Assembly: GCA_965214325.1 (NCBI GenBank)
Contig: CBDCBG010000006.1
Coordinates: 1,054,001 to 1,118,000, forward strand
DNA: 64,000 nt
Direction of reading: 5' to 3'
Source: JAJEFO01 sp965214325
GTDB taxonomy: Bacteria; Pseudomonadota; Alphaproteobacteria; Rhodobacterales; Rhodobacteraceae
How positions within the stretch are numbered: the stretch's first letter is position 1; each line of letters begins with the position of its first letter. Both the position numbers and the translations under genes were made by a program. Shown here in pieces: positions 1-7,427 of the stretch. The notes under the pieces were generated by a model that ran no database searches, had not been told where the DNA came from, and saw only the letters and a program-made list of their open reading frames with translations.

Positions 1-484
1 CCTTGTTGAACCAGCCGCCCGCCTGGGCACCTGTCGCACCACATGCAAGGGGCTTCAGCCCGAACTCTCCGGAGATCCTGTCCCAGAGTTCCTGCCCGCC
101 CTTGAACTTGATCCAGGCATTCCATTCCGGGGTCGTCATCCCGAACGGCACCGAAGTGAAATAGGCGAATCCCGGGTGCTTCCCGATCCAGTAGTAGTCG
201 GCAGCGATGTAGGCCTGCGAGTTGCCCGAAGACACTTCGTCGAACACGTCGAAGGCGCCGACGCGCTCGCCTGCCGCAAAGTACTCGGTCTGGATGGCGC
301 CCTGGCTCAGTTCGGTAATTTGCGAAGCCAGGCGCTGGGCGCTGAGTCCAAGGCCAGGAAAGTCTCGGGGCCAAGTCGAAACGATGGTCAGGGTGCGTGC
401 GCTCTGCGCGTTCACCATTGGCGCGGCAAGCGCGGCGCCTGCCGTGCCGAGTGCGGCGGCTTTCAGAAACTTGCGACGTTGCAT
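1..484 (-). CDS. TRAP transporter substrate-binding protein, N-terminal part
   Basis: This gene runs off the left edge, and only about 161 N-terminal residues are visible. It begins MQRRKFLKAAALG, a twin-arginine (RRKFLK) signal followed by an Ala-rich hydrophobic stretch, so the protein is probably exported folded to the periplasm. The mature part (TLTIVSTWPRDFPGLG, then a segment on an aged tyrosine/tryptophan-rich lobe with YYWIGKHPGFAYF) resembles the DctP-like binding proteins of the mannitol/chloroaromatic-compound TRAP group. Such proteins deliver carboxylate-type ligands to DctQM permeases. The permease genes would lie left of the window. It is not part of the dctPQM locus near 47 kb, whose binding protein has a Sec signal. 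The ligand cannot be told from sequence. Confidence 0.82.
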   Translation of the reverse strand, partial: MQRRKFLKAAALGTAGAALAAPMVNAQSARTLTIVSTWPRDFPGLGLSAQRLASQITELSQGAIQTEYFAAGERVGAFDVFDEVSSGNSQAYIAADYYWIGKHPGFAYFTSVPFGMTTPEWNAWIKFKGGQELWDRISGEFGLKPLACGATGAQAGGWFNK

Positions 485-684
485 TGTGTGTCTTTCCTCC
501 TGCTATGTCATAGGGTCATCGGGACAGGAAGGCCTGCCCGTGCAGGAAAGCAGGTTAAAGAGAACGCGAAGAGATGCAACCATTTCCTTCGCCGCACTCC
601 TGGCACGGAAGTCCGCGACGCGAAGCCTCGGATTGGTCCCTGGAGAACGGGAGACGCTTGCCGCGCACCCGCCTGTTCGCCTGC

Positions 685-1575
685 TCAGCCTGTTTCGAAC
701 TTCGTGGCGAAGAAATCCACCTGTTCCGACACGTGGGTGTCGCCCCGGCCCATCGCGATCGCCTCTTCGAGCGCTTGCATCGCGCCTTCCGCCATGATCG
801 AGCGTACGCCCGCATCCTCGGCCATCTGCCTGTAGTAGCCGACATCCTTTGCAGCGTTCCGGACCGAAAACGCCAGCATTGCAGGGTTGCCGTCAACCGC
901 ATACGCCTTGACGAAGTCCATCATGCCCGACCCCACGGGCCCAGCGGACATCACGTCGTAGATCGCCTGACGGTCGACTCCGGTCCTGTCGGCCATGGCA
1001 AACGCCTCCGCGACGGCATTGGCCACGCATTGCGCACAGAAATTGTTGATGAGCTTGATGACATGGCCAGTTCCCGACGTGCCAAGGTGAAAGACGTTCT
1101 CGCCCAGGTCATCCAGCACCGGCCTGACCCTGTCGAACGCCGGCTTGTCGCCCGCACCCATGATGTTCAGGAGACCGTCCCGGGCATGCATCGGCGTGCG
1201 CCCGAGCGGCGCGTCCAGATAGGCGCCGCCCGCAGCGGCGACCTCTCCGGCCAACTTGCGCGTGGAGCCGGGAAGGGACGTCCCGAAGTCAATCACGACC
1301 GCTCCCTCGCGAAGCCCGGCGATTACGCCTTCCGGCCCGCGCATACGGCTTTCGACCTGCGCAGACGTGCCGACGCAAAGCATGACGATGTCGCCGGCTT
1401 CGGCGACTTCCCTTGCAGTGCTGACCTCGGTCGCGCCACGCGCAATCGCGGCATCAACGTTCTCCCGCGACCGGTTGGCAATGACGGTCAACGAATGGCC
1501 TCGGGACTGCAGGCGCTCCACCATGGCGGACCCCATGAGGCCGAGTCCGATGAAACCGATCTGTGGCTTGTCCAT
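685..1575 (-). CDS. NAD(P)-dependent beta-hydroxyacid dehydrogenase (3-hydroxyisobutyrate dehydrogenase family)
   Basis: A 296-residue cytoplasmic oxidoreductase of the 3-hydroxyisobutyrate dehydrogenase / tartronate-semialdehyde reductase family. The N-terminal Rossmann motif IGFIGLGLMGSAM (about residues 6-18) binds NAD(P). The family substrate loop is seen as DAPLGRTPMHARDG (about 121-134), and the catalytic lysine lies in GHVIKLINN (about 170-178). The length matches the family. The Gly-Arg-Thr-Pro wording in the substrate loop differs from the usual VSGG, so the substrate is uncertain. It points the same way as the TRAP binding-protein gene 200 bp downstream and could act on the acid that the transporter imports. 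That link is inference from neighbourhood only. Confidence 0.85.
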   Translation of the reverse strand: MDKPQIGFIGLGLMGSAMVERLQSRGHSLTVIANRSRENVDAAIARGATEVSTAREVAEAGDIVMLCVGTSAQVESRMRGPEGVIAGLREGAVVIDFGTSLPGSTRKLAGEVAAAGGAYLDAPLGRTPMHARDGLLNIMGAGDKPAFDRVRPVLDDLGENVFHLGTSGTGHVIKLINNFCAQCVANAVAEAFAMADRTGVDRQAIYDVMSAGPVGSGMMDFVKAYAVDGNPAMLAFSVRNAAKDVGYYRQMAEDAGVRSIMAEGAMQALEEAIAMGRGDTHVSEQVDFFATKFETG

Positions 1576-1692
1576 GTTACGGCGCTCCGGTTTGAGCAGC
1601 GACCATCAAGATGCGATTCAAGGCGGCAACGAACGACATGGACGTGCGATGCCAGCCCATGCTCACGCCCAACAGTTCCAGCGATGCTGATG

Positions 1693-2205
1693 TTAGCGCT
1701 TGGAGAACTGGAAGCTCTTGCGCGCCTTGGCCTTGCCGTACTTCTTGCGCTCGACCACACGGCTGTCCCTGGTCAGGAATCCAGCCGCCTTGAGTGCCGT
1801 GCGAAGGCCGGGATCATAATGCTGAAGCGCCTTCGAAACCCCGTGCTTCACTGCCCCCGCCTGCCCGGAAAGACCACCACCCTTTACGGTCGCCATGACG
1901 TCGAACTCGCCGTCAACGCCAGCCACCTTGAAGGGCTGCCGCAGGATCATCTGCTGCACGGGACGCGCAAAGTAAACGTCCATGTCCTTGCCGTTGACGA
2001 CCACCCTGCCCGAACCCGGCTTGATCCAGACACGAGCCACGGCCTCCTTGCGCTTTCCGGTCGCGTATGACCGGCCAAACTCATCGCGCACCGGCTCGCG
2101 GGCGGGTTCTGGCTCGGTCGCCGCGACTTGCGCGTCCGCAAGAACGCCTTCGGGCAATCCTGCAGTTTCCTTCGGTTCGTGCGCCGCAGCGACATTTTCA
2201 GCCAT
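1693..2205 (-). CDS. rpsI: 30S ribosomal protein S9
   Basis: Small-subunit protein S9, whose C-terminal tail reaches the ribosomal P site. The conserved body starts at YATGKRKEAVARVWI (about residue 46), includes the GGGLSGQAGAV loop, and ends with the basic tail KYGKAKARKSFQFSKR that contacts tRNA. At 170 residues it is longer than the roughly 130-residue enterobacterial S9. The extra 45 acidic/Ala-rich N-terminal residues are usual in alphaproteobacteria. It lies 4 bp downstream of rplM, the normal cotranscribed pair. Confidence 0.98.
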   Translation of the reverse strand: MAENVAAAHEPKETAGLPEGVLADAQVAATEPEPAREPVRDEFGRSYATGKRKEAVARVWIKPGSGRVVVNGKDMDVYFARPVQQMILRQPFKVAGVDGEFDVMATVKGGGLSGQAGAVKHGVSKALQHYDPGLRTALKAAGFLTRDSRVVERKKYGKAKARKSFQFSKR

Positions 2206-2209
2206 CGAT

Positions 2210-2668
2210 TCAGCTCCGGGTGTTCTTCTTGTTCAGGGACTTGACGTCGAGCACTTCCGGCTCTTGCGCGTCATGCGGGTGCTCGGTCCCGGCATAGACG
2301 CGAAGGTTCGTCATCTGTCTTCGCGACAGGCGGTTTCTGGGAAGCATTCGCTTCACGGCCTGCATGACCGCGCGTTCGGGATGCGGACCATCAAGTATCT
2401 CGCCAGTGGTCCGCGACTTGATTCCGCCCGGATAGCCGGTGTGCCGGTAGTTCGGCTTCTCACGCTTGCTGCCAGTCAACTGAACCTTGCCGGCATTGAC
2501 GACGATGACGTTGTCGCCCATGTCCATGTGCGGCGTGAACGTCACCTTGTGCTTGCCGCGCAGGCGCATGGCAATGATCGAGGCGAGACGTCCCAATACG
2601 ACTCCTTCGGCGTCGATCAGAATCCAGTTCTTTTGAATCTCCGCCGGAGTTGCGGTGAACGTGCCCAT
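2210..2668 (-). CDS. rplM: 50S ribosomal protein L13
   Basis: Large-subunit assembly protein L13, 152 residues. Recognisable blocks are WILIDAEGVVLGRLAS (about 16-31), LRGKHKVTFTPHMD, TGYPGGIKSRT and the C-terminal PHDAQEPEVLDV. The last is slightly longer than in Escherichia coli, as in other alphaproteobacteria. The gene is followed directly by rpsI, and a sigma-70-like promoter sits about 35-65 bp upstream. Confidence 0.98.
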   Translation of the reverse strand: MGTFTATPAEIQKNWILIDAEGVVLGRLASIIAMRLRGKHKVTFTPHMDMGDNVIVVNAGKVQLTGSKREKPNYRHTGYPGGIKSRTTGEILDGPHPERAVMQAVKRMLPRNRLSRRQMTNLRVYAGTEHPHDAQEPEVLDVKSLNKKNTRS

Positions 2669-2704
2669 GAGTCTTCCCGGTTCGAGGAGTTGGCGAATGC
2701 GCGG

Positions 2705-2732
2705 GTTCTACGCATATTTCTGCCGCAGTCAA
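2705..2732 (-). promoter_or_regulatory. sigma-70-type promoter of rplM-rpsI
   Basis: On the minus strand, TTGACT (2732-2727) and TAGAAC (2710-2705) are separated by 16 bp, with the rplM ATG about 37 bp downstream of the -10 box. The 249-bp gap between the ABC-F gene and rplM has no other gene, so a separate ribosomal-protein promoter is expected here. Read by eye only. Confidence 0.55.
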
Positions 2733-2917
2733 GTGCGCCAATCATGTTTTTTCCCTTTGATTCCAGCCCGCCTGGATGTCATGCCAACGGATCGCCTCGC
2801 AGGCTTGCAGGGAACCCGATGTCGATCGGTCGAGCCAAGCTTCCCGACGCTCCTCGAGCAGGCACCGGCACTTCCGAAAACGCGTGGATGAACCTGCTGC
2901 CAGACCTGTTCGGCCTG

Positions 2918-4738
2918 TCACCCGCCTTCGGCCCGTTCCTCCAGGTCAAGCCACTCGGCCTCTGCGGCAGCCAGGCGCGCCTGTCTGTCGACCAGCGCGT
3001 CGGCAGCCTTCCGGAACTTGACCGGTTCCCTTGCATACAGCTCGGGATCGGACATGAGCTCGCCCAGCCTTGCAATCTCGGCCTCAAGCCGCGCGATGAT
3101 GCCGGGGAGCCTTTCCAGGCGGTGGGATTCCGTGAAACTCAGCGCCTGCGTCCCCGCCTGTCTCGACTCCCGCATCTTGCCGGGTGTGCGCTTCCGCACC
3201 GCTGGCGAACCGCGACGTGCCCGCGCTGCCTTGTGATCCGGGCAGGCAATGTCCAGCCAGCCGCCCGCGTGAACCGTGATCCGGCCGTCGCTCTCGAAGG
3301 CCAGGGTCTTGGTCGCCACCCGTTGAACGAAATCCCGGTCATGGCTGACAAGCAAGACCGTGGAATCGCTGCCGGCGAGAAGGTTTCTCAAGAGATCCAG
3401 CGTCTCCATGTCCAGGTCATTCGTAGGCTCGTCCAGCACCAGCAGGTTTGCCGGCTTCGCCATGATGCGCGCAAGCAGAAGACGCGCCCTTTCGCCGCCG
3501 GACAGCGACCGGACCGGAGCCCGAGCCTGTGTCTCGTCAAACAGGAAATCCTTCAGATAGGTCACGACATGCCGGGGCCGGCCGCGCACCATGACCTGGT
3601 CGGACCGCCCCGGAAGCCGCATTGCCTTGTCTCCCGTCAGGCTTTCCCAAAGCGTCGCATCGGGATCGAGTTCGGCGCGATGCTGATCGAAGACCGCAAG
3701 CTCGACATTCGTGCCCAGCTCGATTCTGCCTTCGTCCGGCACGGCGCGGCCCGACAGCATTTCGATCATTGCGGTCTTGCCGACGCCATTGGGACCCACC
3801 AGGGCGATCCTGTCGCCGCGCGCCACCCGCAGCGAAAAGTCCCGGCAAATCACCTTGCCGTCGAATTCCTTGGATACCCCTCGCGCTTCGATGACCCGCT
3901 TGCCCGACCTCGGCCCGGACACCAGGTCCATTCTTGCAGTTTCCTGGCGCAAGACCTGGTTCGCGCGCTCAGCCCGCATCGCTTCCAGGGCCCGCACGCG
4001 ACCCAAGTCCCGCCGCCGACGTGCGCTGATGCCCTCGACCGCCCATCTACTCTCGCTCAGGATCTTGCGGTCGAGCTTGTGCCGTGCCGTGTCCTCGGCC
4101 GCCCAGACGCGGTCGCGCCAGTCCTCGAAACCCGCAAAGCCGCCGTCGCGCCGGCGCACGACCCCCCTGTCGATCCAGATCGTGGCGCGCGTGAGCGCCC
4201 GCAGGAAAGCGCGGTCGTGACTGATCACGACGAAAGCCCTGCCGGCTTCGCCCAGGCGCGCCTCAAGCCAGGCAATCGACTCGATGTCCAGATGGTTCGT
4301 CGGCTCGTCCAGCAGCATGAGTTCCGGCGCTTGCGCTATGAGCCTTGCCAGCCCGGCCTTCCGCCGCGCGCCGCCGGACGCGGCCTCGACGCGTGTGTCG
4401 ACATCGAATTTCAGCCCGCCGGCAGCCGCCTCCACACGCCAATGCTCCGAGGCATCAATGCCTCGGGTCGCCAAATCGCCAAGCGTTGAGCACCCCCGCA
4501 GTTCAGGTTCCTGCTCCATGTAGCCAACGCTGTCTCCCGGCGAGAGTGTCCGCTCACCCGCGTCGACATCGACCAGGCCGGCCAGGACCTTGAGAAGTGT
4601 TGATTTCCCAGAGCCGTTCCGCCCGACCAGCGCGAGGCGATCTCCCGGCTGGATGGTCAGCGACAGGTCTTCAAAGAGTGCATTGCCGCCGAATGTCAAC
4701 GCGACGCCGGCCAGTTGCAGAAGCGGTGCTCGTGCCAT
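2918..4738 (-). CDS. ABC-F family ATPase (Uup-like)
   Basis: A 606-residue soluble protein with two ABC cassettes and no membrane segments, as in the ABC-F family that acts on ribosomes or, for Uup, in nucleic-acid quality control. First cassette: Walker A GRNGSGKST (about 39-47) and Walker B LMLLDEPTNHLD, with a degenerate signature ASGGARRK instead of LSGGQ. Second cassette: Walker A GPNGVGKT, signature LSGGERARL and Walker B LLVLDEPTNDLD. A charged interdomain linker (about 215-270) and a C-terminal coiled-coil region (about 530-606) fit the Uup subgroup better than EttA. It lies upstream of rplM and downstream of the broken olsB, all on the minus strand. Confidence 0.88.
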   Translation of the reverse strand: MARAPLLQLAGVALTFGGNALFEDLSLTIQPGDRLALVGRNGSGKSTLLKVLAGLVDVDAGERTLSPGDSVGYMEQEPELRGCSTLGDLATRGIDASEHWRVEAAAGGLKFDVDTRVEAASGGARRKAGLARLIAQAPELMLLDEPTNHLDIESIAWLEARLGEAGRAFVVISHDRAFLRALTRATIWIDRGVVRRRDGGFAGFEDWRDRVWAAEDTARHKLDRKILSESRWAVEGISARRRRDLGRVRALEAMRAERANQVLRQETARMDLVSGPRSGKRVIEARGVSKEFDGKVICRDFSLRVARGDRIALVGPNGVGKTAMIEMLSGRAVPDEGRIELGTNVELAVFDQHRAELDPDATLWESLTGDKAMRLPGRSDQVMVRGRPRHVVTYLKDFLFDETQARAPVRSLSGGERARLLLARIMAKPANLLVLDEPTNDLDMETLDLLRNLLAGSDSTVLLVSHDRDFVQRVATKTLAFESDGRITVHAGGWLDIACPDHKAARARRGSPAVRKRTPGKMRESRQAGTQALSFTESHRLERLPGIIARLEAEIARLGELMSDPELYAREPVKFRKAADALVDRQARLAAAEAEWLDLEERAEGG

Positions 4739-4770
4739 GCCTACGGGCTATGCATGACGCCGAGACGGGG

Positions 4771-5444
4771 TCAAGCGTGACAATCGGGCGAGACCGCAAC
4801 TGCGCGCGGCAGGCGTGCTCGCTCCGGAGGGATCGAATCGACCCCCAGCCCGGTGAAGACATGAAGCGTGTTCGGTTCCCGGTCGATGACTGCATGGTCG
4901 CTGACCCAGCGACCCATGGACAGGCAACTCCCGAGCATGGGCGGCATCGAGCACAGAGCCCGGCGCGGGTCCGGCTCTTGCCGAAGCCGCTGCGCGAACC
5001 TGAACACGCCCGGGGCCTTGATCCAGGGAAGCCAGCGTCGTGGCGCGAGATGCCGTTCCCCCGGCATGGCGAATGCATCACTGCAGACCCCTGCATCGGC
5101 TCCGTGAAACGACGAGCAGCCGAAGAGCAGCTTGATCCCGTCCCGGTCAACGAACGCAGCCAGGACGCTCAATGCTGCACGCAGGATGCCGGGATCGCGT
5201 TCGCCCGGCCCAATGCAGAACCGGCCCACTTCAACCATCGGCCAGCGGAACCGGGCCAGACCCGCCAGCCCGAAATGCTGCGCAGAGTTGCTCTTTCCGA
5301 TTTCGGCACCGGATTCGAGCGACTGCATCCGAAGCGTGGCGACGGTCCGGTCGCAGCCAGCCTCGTCGACAAGGACCTGCTGGCAAATGTCGTCAAGGCA
5401 ATCGCCGTCCAGCCCGTCAGGACGGCCCACGGCATCCCGGCACG
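4771..5444 (-). pseudogene. olsB: olsB 3' part: ornithine-acyl-ACP N-acyltransferase, disrupted
   Basis: About 224 C-terminal residues of an OlsB-type GNAT acyltransferase, the first enzyme of ornithine-lipid synthesis (3-hydroxyacyl transfer from ACP to ornithine). The core MVEVGRFCIGPGERDP, then ALSVLAAFVDRDGIKLLFGCSSFHG, and the later HLAPRRWLP block match the alphaproteobacterial family. The reading frame has no start of its own. Upstream it runs into a TAA that belongs to the end of the inserted TnpB element (5453-6842). The missing N-terminus lies beyond that element at 6844-6930. Removing the element plus one copy of the CAATGAAG repeat rejoins the frame through RAFIACRDAVG and gives a 253-residue protein of normal length. 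A GTG at 5430 could only give a truncated product. Confidence 0.85.
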
Positions 5445-5452
5445 CAATGAAG
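5445..5452. repeat. 8-bp direct repeat, left flank of TnpB element copy 1
   Basis: CAATGAAG occurs immediately outside the left terminal inverted repeat and again at 6843-6850 immediately outside the right one. One copy is enough to rebuild an uninterrupted olsB, which is what a target-site duplication should do. Confidence 0.85.
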
Positions 5453-5464
5453 GGGACTTATATT
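5453..5464 (+). repeat. left terminal inverted repeat of TnpB element copy 1
   Basis: GGGACTTATATT, AT-rich against a high-GC background. It is nearly identical to the inverted right end (6831-6842) and to the GGGACTTATAT at one end of copy 2 (28015-28025). A GTGACCAT motif follows inside both this end and the copy 2 right end. Confidence 0.75.
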
Positions 5465-5579
5465 CTTAACTGAACCAGTGACCATGTTCCTGTTGCGTTC
5501 TTCCTGCTTTTCTGGCAATATGCGAAGAGAAGGAAGCTCACGCATCCTCTCGCAGATGTTCAGCCCAGGAACGCCCACA

Positions 5580-6818
5580 ATGGCCCTTGTGTCCAGCCAC
5601 CGGCAGGTTGTCTACCGCCTGCTTCCGCAGACGCGCAGCACGTGGCGGTGGCTTGAGACGGTTCTTGAAAGCCAGCGCCAGCTCTACAATGCCGCGCTGG
5701 AGGAACGCATCGACTGCTACCGGAAGACGGGCAAGAGCCTGACCTACTTCGATCAGACCAAGGCGCTGACGGAATGCCGCCGAGAGCTTCCCGAGATGGC
5801 GTCCGTGGCGGTGGCCGTCCAGCGCGGGACGCTCAAGCGCCTGGACGAAGCGTTCAAGGGGTTCTTCCGCCGCGTGAAGGCCGGAGGAACGCCCGGCTTC
5901 CCGCGCTTCAAGGGGCGCGCCTTCCATGACAGCATAAGCATCGTCTCCGGCGTCAAGGTGAGGGACGGGAACCTCCGCATTCCCGGCTTCGGCCCCCTGA
6001 CGGTCCGCCGGAAGGGCGGGAACCTCTACCCGGACGGGAAGCCCGCATCGGCCGTGCTCAAGCGCACGGGCGGGCGGTGGCACGCGATCGTCTGCTTCGC
6101 AGTGGAGATCGAGGAGCCGGCCGACAACGGATGCGCGCTCGGCCTTGACCGGAACGCGGGCCAGGTGGCGGACAGCGACGGCGAGATGCACGAGATGCCG
6201 GACATGGACCGGCTCGCGGCGCAGGGCGGACGGCTGCAGCGGAGGCTCTCGCGGCAGCGCAAGGCGAGCCGCCGGCGCGAGAGAACGAAGCGGCATCACG
6301 CCAAGGTCATGCGCAAGATCGCGAACCGGCGCCACAACTGGCACCATCACGTGTCGCGCAAGCTGGCGGCGAAGGCCGGGACCGTCGCCGTCGAGAACCT
6401 GCATGTCCAGGCCATGACAAAAAGCGCAAAAGGAACCGTCGAGGGGCCGGGCGTGAACGTCCCGCAGAAGTCCGGCCTGAACCGCGTCATCCTGAACACG
6501 GGCTGGACGGCGCTGAAGGCGATGCTGGAATACAAGTGCGCGACCGTCATCACGGTTCCGGCGCAGCACACGTCAAGAACATGCCACGAGTGCGGAGCGA
6601 TCGACAGACGCTCCCGCAGAACTCGGGAAGACTTCACCTGCACGGCCTGCGGCCATGCGGCCCATGCCGACATCAACGCGGCGAAGAATATCCTGGACCG
6701 CGCCCTTGGCGCCGGGACGGGAGGCGAAGAGGCGTCCGGGATTGGCGCATCTGCACGGCGAGGAGCGTTGGCATCGGCCACTTCAACGACCCGTGAAATC
6801 AGTGCGAGGGCGGCCTGA
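5580..6818 (+). CDS. tnpB: RNA-guided nuclease TnpB (IS200/IS605-type accessory protein)
   Basis: A 412-residue TnpB taken from the ATG at 5580 (MALVSSHRQVVYRLLPQT), where similarity to copy 2 becomes codon-like. TnpB is the omega-RNA-guided DNA endonuclease ancestral to Cas12. The helix-turn-helix-like N-terminus with the family segment GTPGFPRFKGR (about 102-112) is followed by a RuvC domain with all three acidic residues: LGLDRNAG (about 187), VAVENLHV (about 271) and HADINAAKN (about 360). The four-cysteine zinc finger TCHECG...FTCTACG lies between the last two. The gene is therefore probably active. It has no transposase partner in the window. The last 35-40 codons after the RuvC domain are low-complexity and may serve mainly as the scaffold RNA template. 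Confidence 0.92.
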   Translation: MALVSSHRQVVYRLLPQTRSTWRWLETVLESQRQLYNAALEERIDCYRKTGKSLTYFDQTKALTECRRELPEMASVAVAVQRGTLKRLDEAFKGFFRRVKAGGTPGFPRFKGRAFHDSISIVSGVKVRDGNLRIPGFGPLTVRRKGGNLYPDGKPASAVLKRTGGRWHAIVCFAVEIEEPADNGCALGLDRNAGQVADSDGEMHEMPDMDRLAAQGGRLQRRLSRQRKASRRRERTKRHHAKVMRKIANRRHNWHHHVSRKLAAKAGTVAVENLHVQAMTKSAKGTVEGPGVNVPQKSGLNRVILNTGWTALKAMLEYKCATVITVPAQHTSRTCHECGAIDRRSRRTREDFTCTACGHAAHADINAAKNILDRALGAGTGGEEASGIGASARRGALASATSTTREISARAA

Positions 6819-6842
6819 CGGGTAGCCACGTATATAAATCCC
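6690..6842 (+). ncRNA. candidate omega-RNA (reRNA) scaffold at the tnpB 3' end
   Basis: In known TnpB systems the guide RNA is made from the 3' end of tnpB and the right end of the element, with the guide taken from the flanking DNA. Here a 47-nt run (6762-6808), including third codon positions, is identical to copy 2 although the proteins differ in many other places. About 91% of the last 120 nt match. This is stronger than coding alone requires. The guide would start at about 6843 and read olsB DNA. The exact ends are not visible from sequence. Confidence 0.4.
6831..6842 (-). repeat. right terminal inverted repeat of TnpB element copy 1
   Basis: TATATAAATCCC on the plus strand, which read inward from the outside is GGGATTTATATA. 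It abuts the second CAATGAAG copy directly and mirrors 5453-5464. Confidence 0.75.
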
Positions 6843-6850
6843 CAATGAAG
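6843..6850. repeat. 8-bp direct repeat, right flank of TnpB element copy 1
   Basis: Second copy of CAATGAAG (first at 5445-5452). On the minus strand it reads CTTCATTG and supplies the Phe-Ile codons at which olsB is interrupted. Confidence 0.85.
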
Positions 6851-6930
6851 GCCCGAAAGCGAAGCCGCTGTGCAATCTTGATGTCCTCTGGCGCAACCGC
6901 TATCCGGGCTCTGCACGTTGCGCGCGCCAT
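6844..6930 (-). pseudogene. olsB: olsB 5' part: first 29 codons of the disrupted gene
   Basis: Minus-strand ATG at 6930, preceded by an AGGGGAG ribosome-binding site, encodes MARATCRARIAVAPEDIKIA followed by QRLRFRAFI. The last segment is the usual family motif for the first helix of OlsB acyltransferases. The frame then enters the TnpB element (GDLYTW...) and is lost. It continues at 5445 after the element. An alternative in-frame ATG lies at 6981 but has no good ribosome-binding site. The gene is divergent from msrB. Confidence 0.8.
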
Positions 6931-7019
6931 GATCTCCCCTTGGTGAATCGGGTACGTCGGCTCAAGTTTCGCATGGGCCATTGTACCACGCGATCGTGAC
7001 CGTGAAATGACATGGGGGA

Positions 7020-7427
7020 ATGCACGTGGAGAAGATCGCCAAATCCGATGAAGAGTGGCGCGGCCAGCTGGACGGGCTGGAATACGACGTGCTCAGGAAG
7101 CACAGGACCGAACGCGCCTTCACGCATGACAATTTCCCGAAAGATCCGGGCGTCTTCACTTGCAAGGGCTGTGGATCACGCCTTTTTGACCAAGCCCACA
7201 AGTTCGACAGCGGCACCGGGTGGCCGTCCTTCTACCAGCCGATTGACGACGGCATGATCGGCGAGCGCGAGGACCGCAGTTTCTTCATGCGCAGGACCGA
7301 GGTGCATTGTGCACGTTGCGACGGGCATCTGGGGCACGTGTTCCCCGATGGCCCGAAGCCGACGGGTCTGCGCTACTGCATCAATGGCGTCGCACTCAAC
7401 TTCGAGCCCGGCGCGGCAGGCGACTAG
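7020..7427 (+). CDS. msrB: peptide-methionine (R)-S-oxide reductase
   Basis: A 135-residue MsrB that reduces the R form of methionine sulfoxide in proteins. Both zinc-binding CxxC pairs are present (FTCKGCG about residue 46 and HCARCDGH about 95). The family signature GTGWPSFYQP is followed by GHLGHVFPDGP and the catalytic cysteine in LRYCINGVAL (about 121). The length fits a stand-alone cytoplasmic MsrB. An ATG at 7020 (MHVEKIAKSDEEW) fits the usual start. The 3' end overlaps the convergent bamE by 4 bp. Confidence 0.95.
   Translation: MHVEKIAKSDEEWRGQLDGLEYDVLRKHRTERAFTHDNFPKDPGVFTCKGCGSRLFDQAHKFDSGTGWPSFYQPIDDGMIGEREDRSFFMRRTEVHCARCDGHLGHVFPDGPKPTGLRYCINGVALNFEPGAAGD

Larger units (their letters stand above)
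5453..6842 (+). mobile_element. TnpB-only insertion element, copy 1, inside olsB
   Basis: A 1390-bp element whose only gene is tnpB. Its ends are inverted repeats: GGGACTTATATT at 5453-5464 and, read inward from the right, GGGATTTATATA at 6842-6831 (10 of the first 11 bases equal). It is flanked by CAATGAAG direct repeats. No TnpA, serine recombinase or DDE gene is inside. A conserved imperfect hairpin near the left end (GCGAAGAG at 5522-5529 pairing with CTCTCGC at 5547-5553, one bulged A) is also present in copy 2 at 28015-29354. The first 55-60 bp of the left end are absent from copy 2. Terminal inverted repeats with an 8-bp duplication are not expected of IS200/IS605 or IS607 relatives, so the mobilising enzyme must act in trans and its family is unknown. 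Confidence 0.8.

Noticed and set aside
1982..4489. 835-codon open frame on the plus strand over rpsI, rplM and the ABC-F gene
   Set aside because: It is antisense to three confidently identified genes, and its sequence has no domain. High GC makes long antisense frames common.
5453..6842. Classification of copy 1 as an ordinary IS605 or IS607 element
   Set aside because: No tnpA or serine recombinase gene is present, and the ends show inverted repeats with an 8-bp duplication, unlike those families.
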